NCBI RefSeq assembly: GCF_000226975.2
Contig: NZ_CP019285.1
Location: forward strand, 744,001-808,000
Source of the DNA: Halobiforma lacisalsi AJ5
GTDB lineage: Archaea; Halobacteriota; Halobacteria; Halobacteriales; Natrialbaceae
DNA length: 64,000 nt
Reading direction: 5' to 3'
Part shown: piece by piece, positions 35,121 to 43,170 of the stretch
Layout of the letters: each line of letters opens with the position of its first letter
Numbering within the stretch: position 1 is the stretch's first letter
Program-made: the position numbers and the translations under genes
The notes under the pieces: generated by a model
The model's input: only the letters and a program-made list of their open reading frames with translations
Databases searched by the model: none
Told to the model about the DNA's origin: nothing

Positions 35121-35387
35121 ATGTCCGAACAGCTCAAAAGCGCCCGCGACGATCTCGAGCAGGCGGAGAAGACGGCCGACGACGAGGTCCGGGAGGACAT
35201 CCGCGAGACGGCGGACGCGTTCGCCGACTACGTCGTCGGGGACCACGCGCCCGACCACGCGGTTATGGACCAGCACCTCAACGACCTCCGACAGCTCAGC
35301 GAGCAGGTCGACGGCAACACCGAGGACCGACTCGAGAGCGCGCTCGAGGCGGCGGAGGAGTATCGAGAGGGGATCGACCAGGCCTGA
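35121..35387 (+). CDS. Small helical haloarchaeal protein (DUF7553-like), 88 aa
   Basis: An 88-residue protein, MSEQLKSARDDLEQAEKTADDEV onward, made almost wholly of amphipathic helix with many Asp/Glu and a conserved-looking DQHLNDLRQLSEQ segment. It resembles a family of small haloarchaeal proteins of unknown function. It probably forms a helical bundle in the cytosol. An upstream in-frame start at 34968 would place it within the structured stretch and is unlikely. Confidence 0.7.
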   Translation: MSEQLKSARDDLEQAEKTADDEVREDIRETADAFADYVVGDHAPDHAVMDQHLNDLRQLSEQVDGNTEDRLESALEAAEEYREGIDQA

Positions 35388-35467
35388 TTCCGCCGACGTT
35401 CAGTCACGGCGCGGGCTTCCGTGCAGTTACGTCGCCGAGTGCCGACCTCGCGAGAGCACGGGGTGAA

Positions 35468-36598
35468 CTAGTCGAGTCGCTCGAGCACGGCATCTCTCTC
35501 GTAGGCCAGCGACAGCGACCGCGAGCGGCCGCGGCCGTCGACATCGGCGTACTCGGCCTCGATCAGGCCGAGCTGATCGAGTTTGTTGACGATCTCCGAA
35601 TAGCGGGTGTAGCCCAGGCCGGTCCGCTCGTGGAACTCGTCGTAGACGTCGCCGGCCTGGTCACCGTCGTTGTGCGCGATGACCTCGAGCAGCGTCCGCT
35701 CGTTGTCGGTCAGTCCCGAGAGGCTGCGAGCGAGGTTGACGTACTTCGAGGTCTCGTAGGCGTCCTCGACGTCCTCCCGTTCGACGGTGCGGCTGGCCCG
35801 CATCTCGGCGTTCAACCCGGCCCGGCGCAGCAGGTCGATCCCGACCCGGAGGTCGCCGCTCTCGGCGGTGAGTTCGGCGACGTACTCGAGGGTATCCCGC
35901 GAGATGACGCCGTCGTGGAAGCCGCGTTCGACACGTTCTGCGAGGATGTCGACGATCTCGGGCTGGTCGTAGACGGGGAAGTAGACGTCCTCGGGCCGGA
36001 AGACGCTCTGGACCCGCGAGTCGAGTTCGTCGATGACGTCGAGGGCGGGGTCCGAGGAGACGACGATGACGCCGATCTTCGCGCCGGGATACTCCTCGTG
36101 GGCGCGCAACAGCGAGTACAGCGCGTCGGAGGCCTCGTTCTCGTAGAAGAGGTAGTTGACGTCGTCCAGGGCGACGACGAGTACCTTGTCCTCCTCGACG
36201 AGTTTCTCGGCGATCTGGCCGAACAGCTTCTTGAACGAGATGCCCGACGACGGCGGCTCGTACTCGAAGGTGCCCTCGAACAGCCGGGAGAACACCGAGT
36301 ACCGCGTCGAGTTGACCTGGCAGTTGACGCGAATGGTGCGGACGTCGCTCGTCTGGGCGCCCACCTCGTCGAACAGCTTCTGGATCGCCGTCGTTTTCCC
36401 CGTCCCGGGCGGCCCCCGGACCATCACGTTCAGGGGCCGCGAGCCGCGGACGGCCGGGCGCAGGGCGTAGGTGAGACTCTCCATCTGGCCCTCGCGGTGT
36501 TTGAACGTCTCGGGGACGTAGTCGATTTCGAAGACGTGCTCGTCTCTAAACACGGATTCGTCCCACGACAACATCCCCTCCTCGGGGTCGTCTGCCAT
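35468..36598 (-). CDS. Orc1/Cdc6 family replication initiator
   Basis: A 376-residue archaeal Orc1/Cdc6, an AAA+ ATPase that binds origins and loads the MCM helicase. Walker A is GPPGTGKTT (62-70), Walker B VLVVALDDVNYLF (139-151), sensor 1 IGVIVVSSDP, and sensor 2 lies in GDLRVGIDLLRRAG. The C-terminal winged helix runs from about 285 (LTDNERTLLEVIAHND). The start MADDPEEGM is preferred over an ATG four codons upstream. Haloarchaea have many orc paralogues, often not next to an origin. I find no origin-recognition boxes (GTTCCAGTGGAAAC-like) in the flanks, so this gene may not mark an origin. Confidence 0.93.
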   Translation of the reverse strand: MADDPEEGMLSWDESVFRDEHVFEIDYVPETFKHREGQMESLTYALRPAVRGSRPLNVMVRGPPGTGKTTAIQKLFDEVGAQTSDVRTIRVNCQVNSTRYSVFSRLFEGTFEYEPPSSGISFKKLFGQIAEKLVEEDKVLVVALDDVNYLFYENEASDALYSLLRAHEEYPGAKIGVIVVSSDPALDVIDELDSRVQSVFRPEDVYFPVYDQPEIVDILAERVERGFHDGVISRDTLEYVAELTAESGDLRVGIDLLRRAGLNAEMRASRTVEREDVEDAYETSKYVNLARSLSGLTDNERTLLEVIAHNDGDQAGDVYDEFHERTGLGYTRYSEIVNKLDQLGLIEAEYADVDGRGRSRSLSLAYERDAVLERLD

Positions 36599-36646
36599 CA
36601 CTTTCACCACGCTGTCGGAGCTACTTAGTTGTTCGCAGCGAACAGG

Positions 36647-36814
36647 TCAGCGGCGTTCGATCCGCTCCGTTTCGCGCTCGAGGTCGGCCGAGTCGATCCG
36701 GCCGCCGTGGACCATCCGCACGTGAGCCCGGACGAGACGGTCGATCTCCTCGTCGCTGCTCGAGCGCAACAGGAACTCGCAGTCGCCTTCCGAACACTCG
36801 AACTGGTAGGTCAC
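36647..36814 (-). CDS. Small DUF1059-like protein, 55 aa, GTG start
   Basis: A 55-residue protein: VTYQFECSEGDCEFLLRSSS, then DEEIDRLVRAHVRMVHG. The CX4C and HX4H pair could bind zinc. It resembles small DUF1059 proteins (YxFxCxxxxC...H...H). There is no ATG at the right place; the GTG at 36814 gives the expected N-terminus. No function is known. Confidence 0.65.
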   Translation of the reverse strand: MTYQFECSEGDCEFLLRSSSDEEIDRLVRAHVRMVHGGRIDSADLERETERIERR

Positions 36815-36946
36815 ACCGTACCAAGACGGTGATCGCGGGAACGGCTGGGCCTTGCGATCGACGGCCGCAGGGATCAGACCCCAGCCGATGCCATCGTGAG
36901 CGCGCCCGCACGTAGAATTACGGATCCCCGCCCGTTCTGTCCTGAT

Positions 36947-37258
36947 ATGGGAACTATCGACGTGGCCGACCTGCTTCCCGCCGAACGGCTCCGGACCGCG
37001 GCCCTCGAGGGCGAGATCACCCAGATCCATCGCGGCGACCCCCACGCGGCCGAGGGCGACACCTTCGAGATCGCGGACACGACGTTCGAGATCCGCGAGG
37101 TGACCGAGCGGCGACTCGGCGACCTCACCGACGAGGACGCCCGCGCGGAGGGGTCGCCGGACCTCGAGTCGTACAAACGACGGATCGAGCGCACCCACGA
37201 TACGGAGTGGGACAACGAGGATACCGCCTACCTGCACCGGTTCGAACCGGTTTCGTAG
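36947..37258 (+). CDS. ASCH-domain-like protein
   Basis: A 103-residue protein, MGTIDVADLLPAERLRTAALEGEITQIHRG, then GDTFEIADTTFEIREVTERRLGDLTDEDARAEG. The order of strands and the ending RAEGSPDLESYKRRIERTH fit the ASCH/PUA-like fold, which binds RNA or modified nucleotides. The archaeal members are thought to be involved in RNA metabolism. The ATG is supported by the acidic start; an in-frame ATG 17 codons upstream is less likely. Confidence 0.75.
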   Translation: MGTIDVADLLPAERLRTAALEGEITQIHRGDPHAAEGDTFEIADTTFEIREVTERRLGDLTDEDARAEGSPDLESYKRRIERTHDTEWDNEDTAYLHRFEPVS

Positions 37259-37279
37259 GCCGCCCCCGGAAAATCAGGG

Positions 37280-38446
37280 TCAGCGTTGCTCGGGCGAGCC
37301 GGGTCGGGCGTCCCCGCTTCGATCGATCTCGACCCCGGTGATCTCGAAGCGTGCACCGCCGTCCTCGCCCGTCGTCGGGGAGATGGACCAGTCGTGACCG
37401 TGGACGATCCGCTGTACGATGTAGAGGCCGAACCCGGTGCCGTCGTCGCTCGTGGTGTACCCGCGACGGAACACCTCGTCGTCGGCGTCGTCCGCGTCGT
37501 CGGGAAGGCCGGGCCCGTCGTCCGCGACGTAGAAGCCGTCGGGAAGCGTGCCGACCGTGACGGTCACCGATTCCGTAGAGTCGGTATCAGCGTGTTCCAC
37601 GGCGTTCCGAAAGAGGTTCTCGAGTAGCTGGCGGAGCCGTTCCCGATCCGCCTCGAGCACGGCCCCCTCGTCGACCGAGACGGCCAGGGTTGCCTCCTCC
37701 GTCGCGACCGTCTCCCAGGCGTCTTCGACCGTCTCCCGCAATGGGACCGGGACCGTCTCCTCGACGAGTTCCCCCTGGCGGGCGAGCGCGAGCAATTTCT
37801 CGACGAGCGAATCCATCCGCTCGAGGGCCTCGTCCATCTCCGCGAGGTGAGGCTGTGCGTTGTCGTTGGCCGCCGAGCGGGCCAGTTCCAGGCGCCCGCG
37901 GGCGACGGTCAACGGGTTCCGCAGGTCGTGGGAGACGACGCTAGCGAACTGCTCGAGTTCGCGCTCGTACTCCAGTCGGTCGAGCGCGGCGGCCGCGTGG
38001 GAAACCAGCAACTCGGCCAACTCGAGGTCCTCCGGGGAGAACGCCCCTGGCTCCTCCGAAGCGGCCTGGAAGACCCCGTGGTCGCCGATCGGGACGCTGA
38101 GTCCGGACTCGTAGGCGGCCTCGGGTTCGGCCTCCTCGACGCTCGAGAGTTCGTCGAACCGGGAGGACTCGCGGGTCCGGTAGGTCAGTCCCGAGATGCC
38201 CTCGTCGATGCTGCTCGTGGGCGTGACGCCGTCGTCCGGTAGTCCCGACGACTTCGCCCGGACGCGAAGCGTCTCGCCCTCGGCGAGCGTGATGATACAG
38301 GTATCGAACTCGAGAACGGTTTCGGCGGCGTCGACCGTCCGTCGGCAGACCTCGTCCGCGGAGTCGGCCGACTGGAGGTCGAACGCCACCTGGTGGAGTA
38401 CCTGGATCGGGTGCTCCTCGTTCCCACCACCCCTGGTACGAGTCAT
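37280..38446 (-). CDS. Sensor histidine kinase with GAF domain
   Basis: A 388-residue soluble histidine kinase. A GAF domain spans about 10-155 (QVLHQVAFDLQSADSADEVCRRTVDAA, DEGISGLTYRTRESSRFDEL). The HisKA dimerisation helix has the phospho-accepting His173 in SVVSHDLRNPLTVA. The HATPase domain has the N box LLENLFRNAVEHA, G1 VADDGPGLPDD and G2 GTGFGLYIVQRIV. No membrane segment is seen, so it senses a cytosolic signal. No response regulator lies next to it; this orphan arrangement is usual in haloarchaea. The start was chosen as MTRTRGGG; an ATG 47 codons upstream reads through atypical sequence. Confidence 0.9.
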   Translation of the reverse strand: MTRTRGGGNEEHPIQVLHQVAFDLQSADSADEVCRRTVDAAETVLEFDTCIITLAEGETLRVRAKSSGLPDDGVTPTSSIDEGISGLTYRTRESSRFDELSSVEEAEPEAAYESGLSVPIGDHGVFQAASEEPGAFSPEDLELAELLVSHAAAALDRLEYERELEQFASVVSHDLRNPLTVARGRLELARSAANDNAQPHLAEMDEALERMDSLVEKLLALARQGELVEETVPVPLRETVEDAWETVATEEATLAVSVDEGAVLEADRERLRQLLENLFRNAVEHADTDSTESVTVTVGTLPDGFYVADDGPGLPDDADDADDEVFRRGYTTSDDGTGFGLYIVQRIVHGHDWSISPTTGEDGGARFEITGVEIDRSGDARPGSPEQR

Positions 38447-38617
38447 CTCCCTGACGTTCCAGAACCACCGCATTAATTGTTCGATTCGCGGTAAGTCACA
38501 CCGGTTGTTTACTCGACATGAAGTTAACGGCCGAAGTAGCGGCCCGAGCGGGGAACCGTCGCTCGAGGCGAGGGAGAAACGGGCCATCAGTACGCCGAAA
38601 GATCCGGCCCGACCGCG

Positions 38618-40666
38618 TCAGTCGAATTTCTCGAGCAGCCGATCGTAGAACTGCGGCTCGTGGACTCCCTCCGTACCGCCGTTGGTGGCCGCCTCGTCTG
38701 CCTCGGTCGCCAGTTTCTCGACGATCAGTTCCGGCGTCGACCGCGCGAGGTGGTCCTTGACCGGCGAGCGGTTCACCTCGAGTTCGCCGTCGACCAGTCC
38801 GACCGCCTCGATGCCGTCGACGGTCACGTCGTAGTCCGCCATCTCTCGAATCTCGCCCGCGAGGTGGGAGACGAAGACGGCCGTCGCGCCGTTCTCGACC
38901 AGGGCCTCGAGGATGCCCGCGATGATCTTCGCCGAGGCGCCGGGTTCGGTGATGCTCTCGAGTTCGTCGACCAGCACGAGCGATCCCTCGCCGCCACGGG
39001 CGAGGTCGGCGAACTCCCGGACCGTCGACTCGAACGCGCCGGCGTCCAGCGTCCCCTGGGTCTTGGCGTGGTAGTGGAGGTCGTCGAACCGCCGCAGGCG
39101 GGCGTCGTCTGCGGGTACCGGCAGCCCCATGTGGGCGAGCACGACGACGCTCGCGACCAGGTCAAGCGTGGAGGTCTTCCCGCCGCTGTTGACCCCCGAC
39201 AGCAGGGCGACGCCCGAGACCTCGTAGTCGACCGGGTCGATCGCCTCGAGCGGTTCGTCGAGCAGGGGCGACTGGCCGCCGTCGATGGCGAACCCGGTCT
39301 CGGCCGCGTCCGCCGACTCGTCGGGGACGAATTCGGGCATGGTGCACGCGAAGTCGTCGGCGAACCTGGCGATCGCGAGTTCGACGTCCAACTCGAGGGC
39401 GTCCCTGACGAGTCGTCGGGCCGTCTCGCGCTGGTCGGCGAGGTCGGCCGCGAGTTCGCGCTTGAGCCGGCCGGCCCGACGCTCTTTCGCGGCGGTGAGT
39501 TCCTCCCGCAGCCGCGAGATCGCGTCCTCGTCGCGCTCGACGGGGAACGTCGGCTCGTCGCCGAACGCCCGGCGGGCGATCTCGGCCTCGCCCGGGTCGA
39601 GGTCCAGCGCGTCGATCAGGTTTTCGCGGGCGGTCTCGACCGCGTCGGCGTACTCGTCGGCCAGTTCCCGCGAGAGCAGCGAGTCGACGCCCGCGCCGCG
39701 CTCGACCAGCGAGAGCAGGTCCGACCCCTCGATGGTGACGTCCTCCTCCCGGATCGCCTCCCGGAGCCTGTCGTTGGCGACGCTTTCGGCCGTGCTCGCC
39801 GCCGCGTCGAGGTCGTCGACCGCCGTCGTCAGCCGGTCGAGTTCGTCGTCGCCGGCGACGGTGCCGTCCTCGTCGAGTCGCGCGAGGCCGTCCTCGAGGG
39901 CTGCGAGGTCCGTCTCGTCGTACTCGCCGTCGGAGCGGTCGGCGGCGCGATGAACGTCGATCGCGGCGCGGATACGCTCGCGGTTGCGCGCGAAGAAGGC
40001 CAGCGGGCGCTCGGGGACGATCTCCGCGGGATTCTCGAGGGCGTCCGGCCGGACCTGAACGTCGCCCTCGATGGTGACGCCCGCGAAGGACTCGTCGAGG
40101 GCGATCACCGTAGAGTAGCCGCGGGCGAGTTCGGCAAGCCCCTGGGCGTCTTCGACGACCTCGACGGAGAGTTCCGGGATCGCCTCGCGGGCCTCGCTGT
40201 AGCGCTCGGCGTCGGTCGTCGCCAGACACCGCTCGCGAACCCGGACGTCGCCCGGCTCCCGGAGGGGTTCGACGCCCTCGAGCGCCTCGAGCGCGTCGGG
40301 GTCGACCTCGCGCTCGAGGGCCTCGCCCGCGAACGACTGTACCTCCTCGATGCGCGAGCGGCGAGGACTGGGGTAGAAGGTCTCGACCCGCTGGGCAGCG
40401 TAGTCGGTGACGGTCCGCGCTTTCAACAGCGAGAGGACCTCACGGTAGATCTCCCGCGCGCGATCCGTGGCGAGGAACCCGCCGGGGTCGTCGTGTTCGG
40501 CGCGGATCGCCCCGCGTGCGATCCTGGCGGCCCGTCCCTGGCTGATCCCGGGCGCGGTCGCGATCGTCGCCACGTCGCCCGCCCGCAGCGCGCGCTCGGG
40601 ATCGTCCAGTTCCGACAGGGCCCGGGCGGTCTTCTCCCCGACACCCGGGATCGACTCGAGGTCCAT
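38618..40666 (-). CDS. Archaeal MutS-related ATPase with N-terminal HhH
   Basis: A 682-residue MutS-family protein of the archaeal MutS5/MutS2-like type. The N-terminus has helix-hairpin-helix motifs (LESIPGVGEKTARALSE, APGISQGRAARIARG). The middle is long, charged and helical, as for MutS core and clamp domains. The C-terminal ATPase has Walker A SGVNSGGKTSTLD near 490 and Walker B SLVLVDELESITEPG, with HLAGEIREMADYD after. It lacks the mismatch-recognition domain I of bacterial MutS. Members of this group act on recombination intermediates or on DNA breaks; mismatch repair in most haloarchaea uses other proteins. Role here is uncertain. Confidence 0.88.
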   Translation of the reverse strand: MDLESIPGVGEKTARALSELDDPERALRAGDVATIATAPGISQGRAARIARGAIRAEHDDPGGFLATDRAREIYREVLSLLKARTVTDYAAQRVETFYPSPRRSRIEEVQSFAGEALEREVDPDALEALEGVEPLREPGDVRVRERCLATTDAERYSEAREAIPELSVEVVEDAQGLAELARGYSTVIALDESFAGVTIEGDVQVRPDALENPAEIVPERPLAFFARNRERIRAAIDVHRAADRSDGEYDETDLAALEDGLARLDEDGTVAGDDELDRLTTAVDDLDAAASTAESVANDRLREAIREEDVTIEGSDLLSLVERGAGVDSLLSRELADEYADAVETARENLIDALDLDPGEAEIARRAFGDEPTFPVERDEDAISRLREELTAAKERRAGRLKRELAADLADQRETARRLVRDALELDVELAIARFADDFACTMPEFVPDESADAAETGFAIDGGQSPLLDEPLEAIDPVDYEVSGVALLSGVNSGGKTSTLDLVASVVVLAHMGLPVPADDARLRRFDDLHYHAKTQGTLDAGAFESTVREFADLARGGEGSLVLVDELESITEPGASAKIIAGILEALVENGATAVFVSHLAGEIREMADYDVTVDGIEAVGLVDGELEVNRSPVKDHLARSTPELIVEKLATEADEAATNGGTEGVHEPQFYDRLLEKFD

Positions 40667-40747
40667 CGTTCTCGTCGGTCGTATCAAACCGGAGCGAGAA
40701 AAAGATCCCGCCCGCCCTTTTTGCCGGCCGACGTGTTACCAGCCGGC

Positions 40748-42433
40748 ATGCCAGTGGGCGCGCTCGAGTACCACGAACGGACGAAACACTCCCCACGGAG
40801 CGTCCGTGCCGCCGGTCCCGGACTGGATTTCGAGAACAAGCCCCGTCCGTACAAGGTCTACACGGACCGCCCGACGGAGCCGCTCGCCGAGCGGATTCGA
40901 CCGCCCCAACAGCCCGCGCTCGCGGCGATCGCGGAGCCGACGCCGGACGGGTGGCGGGCGGTCGTCGACGACCCTGCTGACGACGCTCGAGTCGGCCCGG
41001 ACCGCGAGACGGTCACGACCTGCTGTTACTACGCGGCCGGGATCACCAAGGAGATCGCGCTCCGCGACCGGACGAAACCCTTCCGCGCGGCGGCGACGAC
41101 GGGCGCGCTGTATCACGTCGACCTGTACGTCGTCTGTGGCGACCTCGAGGGAACCGGGCGCGCGGGCGCGGTCCCGCGGGGCCTCCCGGCCGGCGTCTAC
41201 CACTTCGACCCGCGGACGTGCTCGCTGGACGTCCTCCGCGAGGGCGACTATCGGGGCGCCCTCGCCGCGGCGAGCGGGGACGACGCCGTCGCCGACGCCC
41301 CGCTGTCGGTCGTCGCGACGTCGACCTGGTGGCGCAACGCCTGGAAGTACGAGGACCGGACCTTCCGCCACGCCTTCTGGGACTCGGGAACGACCCTCGC
41401 GAACCTGCTTGCCGTCGCCCACGCGCTCGACTACCGCGCCGAGGTCGTCGCCGGCTTCGCCGACCGGCCCGTCGCCGAGTTGCTCGGCGTCGATCCGGAC
41501 CGGGAGGCCCCGCTCGAGATCGTGCCGATCGGAACCGGCGACGCCGCACCCGCTGCGCCCGCCCTCGAGCCGATCGATCCCGAGACCGAACCGCTCTCGC
41601 CGAACGAGCGGGAGTTTCCCCTGATTCAGGAGGCCTGGCGGGCCGGAACGCTCGAGGACGGCGACGACGCCCGGGCGTGGCGCGAAACCGGTCCGGCGGA
41701 GCCGATCGGCACCCGCGAGCCCGGCGACGGCGATCGGATCCCGCTCGAGCCTGTCGACGCCGAGACGGCCTCGAGTCGCCCCCTTCACCGGACGATTCGC
41801 CGGCGCGGCTCCTGTCGCGAGTACGAGCGCGAGCCGATCAGTTTCCGCAAGCTCTCGACGGTCCTCGACCGGGCCGTTCGGGGCGTGCCGATGGACGTGC
41901 GTCGCGAGTCCTCGACTCCCCGAACGGGAACGGCGGGAGCCGGGCGGAACGGGGATCCCGACGAAGCGAGCGGAGACACCGCGAGCGCAGAGCGACACGC
42001 GCGCCGCGGGGCCGACCCGCCGCTGTCGTTCGTCGACGCCTACCTGGTCGTCAACGCCGTCGACGGGCTCCCGTCCGGCGCGTACCACTACCACCCCAGG
42101 GCGGGCGAACTCGAGTTACTCCGGGCCGGCGAGTTCCGCCAAGAGGCGGCCCACCTCGCGCTGGATCAGCCCCTCGGCGGCGACGCCGCGGTCTGTCTCG
42201 CCTTCCTGACCGATCTCGAGGAGGTCGTCGACGCCTTCGGGGACCGCGGCTACCGGGTGGCCCAACTCGAGGCAGCCCTGACCGCCGGGCGGCTCTACCT
42301 CGGCACCTACGCCCACCGCCGCCTCGGCGGGACGGGTCTGACGTTCTACGACGACGTAGTCTCGGACTTCTTCGCGCCGCGGGCGACGGAACAGACGCCG
42401 GCGTTCTTCTACACGATGGGACGCCCGGCCTGA
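40748..42433 (+). CDS. Double-domain SagB/ThcOx-family dehydrogenase
   Basis: A 561-residue protein made of two nitroreductase-fold halves of the SagB/ThcOx type, which are FMN-dependent oxidases/dehydrogenases. The first half starts LEYHERTKHSPRSVRA, a family landmark, and includes AAATTGALYHVDLYVVCGDLEGTGRAG and GVYHFDP with FWDSGTTLANLLAVA. The second half starts TIRRRGSCREYEREPISFRKLSTVLD and repeats GAYHYHPRAGELELLRAGEF and AALTAGRLYLGTYA. In bacteria SagB oxidises azolines in peptide toxins, but no peptide-modification partners (SagC/D) are visible, so it may be a general flavin oxidoreductase. A charged insertion (about 395-425) separates the parts of the second half. Confidence 0.85.
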   Translation: MPVGALEYHERTKHSPRSVRAAGPGLDFENKPRPYKVYTDRPTEPLAERIRPPQQPALAAIAEPTPDGWRAVVDDPADDARVGPDRETVTTCCYYAAGITKEIALRDRTKPFRAAATTGALYHVDLYVVCGDLEGTGRAGAVPRGLPAGVYHFDPRTCSLDVLREGDYRGALAAASGDDAVADAPLSVVATSTWWRNAWKYEDRTFRHAFWDSGTTLANLLAVAHALDYRAEVVAGFADRPVAELLGVDPDREAPLEIVPIGTGDAAPAAPALEPIDPETEPLSPNEREFPLIQEAWRAGTLEDGDDARAWRETGPAEPIGTREPGDGDRIPLEPVDAETASSRPLHRTIRRRGSCREYEREPISFRKLSTVLDRAVRGVPMDVRRESSTPRTGTAGAGRNGDPDEASGDTASAERHARRGADPPLSFVDAYLVVNAVDGLPSGAYHYHPRAGELELLRAGEFRQEAAHLALDQPLGGDAAVCLAFLTDLEEVVDAFGDRGYRVAQLEAALTAGRLYLGTYAHRRLGGTGLTFYDDVVSDFFAPRATEQTPAFFYTMGRPA

Positions 42434-42528
42434 ACCATCCGTGGGGGCTATCGTCGAGAGTCGCCGCTCGCGACGACCCTTGCGCGCTCCGGGCGCGCCG
42501 TTATCCCCCCGACTCCGCAAGGACGGGT

Positions 42529-42753
42529 ATGCCACTCAAGAAACTCCTCGGCTCGAAAGCGACGCGCTCTCTGACGGTCGTCTCGGTGCTCAACGAGGCG
42601 AAGCGCGCGTTCACCCGGGGCAAACGTACGCGTGGGGTCTTGCTGCTCGGGGTCGCCGTACTCGCCTGGAAGTGGACGATGCTCGGCCTGGCAGCCCAGG
42701 GAATCCTCAAACTGCTCCGGGGCGGACGCACCTCGAGCGCCTCCCCGTCGTAG
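42529..42753 (+). CDS. Small membrane protein, 74 aa
   Basis: A 74-residue protein with a basic N-terminus (MPLKKLLGSKATRSLTVVSV, then NEAKRAFTRGKRTRG) and one hydrophobic segment (VLLLGVAVLAWKWTMLGLAA). It probably lies in the membrane with the N-terminus inside. No family is recognised. Confidence 0.6.
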   Translation: MPLKKLLGSKATRSLTVVSVLNEAKRAFTRGKRTRGVLLLGVAVLAWKWTMLGLAAQGILKLLRGGRTSSASPS

Positions 42754-42758
42754 CGCCG

Positions 42759-43100
42759 TCAGTCGCCGAAATCAGCGTCGTCGAAGTGCTCGTTCGCGAG
42801 TTCGTCGATCAGGTCCTCGACCTCGTCGGCTTTCCGGGCGTCCAGATCCTCGACAGCGCCGACGCCGCGCCCGCCGCTTTTGGCCGTGCGGAGCGCGTTC
42901 CTGTTCAGGTTACCGTCCTGATCGACCACCGGGAGCTTCAGGTCCGTGAAGTTCTCCGGCGGGAACCCCGACGCCGACAGCAGGAAGCTATCGGCGACCT
43001 CGCCTAGGTCGTCGGTGTCGAACTCCTCGAGCTGCGGATCGTCCCACTCCCCGGTCGTGGTTCCCGAAAGCTGGGGTTCGTGGAGTTCGTAGTCGGGCAC
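42759..43100 (-). CDS. Conserved hypothetical protein, 113 aa
   Basis: A very acidic 113-residue protein with the conserved-looking block FTDLKLPVVDQDGNLNRNALR, then a Gly-rich patch SGGRGVGAVEDL and an acidic C-terminus. The block resembles a segment seen in some haloarchaeal and phage-related proteins, but I cannot give it a function. It is convergent with the small membrane protein. Confidence 0.6.
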   Translation of the reverse strand: MPDYELHEPQLSGTTTGEWDDPQLEEFDTDDLGEVADSFLLSASGFPPENFTDLKLPVVDQDGNLNRNALRTAKSGGRGVGAVEDLDARKADEVEDLIDELANEHFDDADFGD

Positions 43101-43170
43101 GGGTGGAGCCAGTACGGCGCGGGAAATTTCGGTTCAACCTGCGTCCGCAACGGGCGAGGACGTCAGCAGG

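Noticed and set aside
37241-37258. GGTTCGAACC-like sequence suggesting a tRNA T-arm
   Set aside because: It is inside the ASCH-like gene and no cloverleaf can be built around it.
38660-42433. 1257-codon open frame across two genes
   Set aside because: Its first two thirds are antisense to the MutS-like gene and have shadow composition; only the part from 40748 is a real gene.
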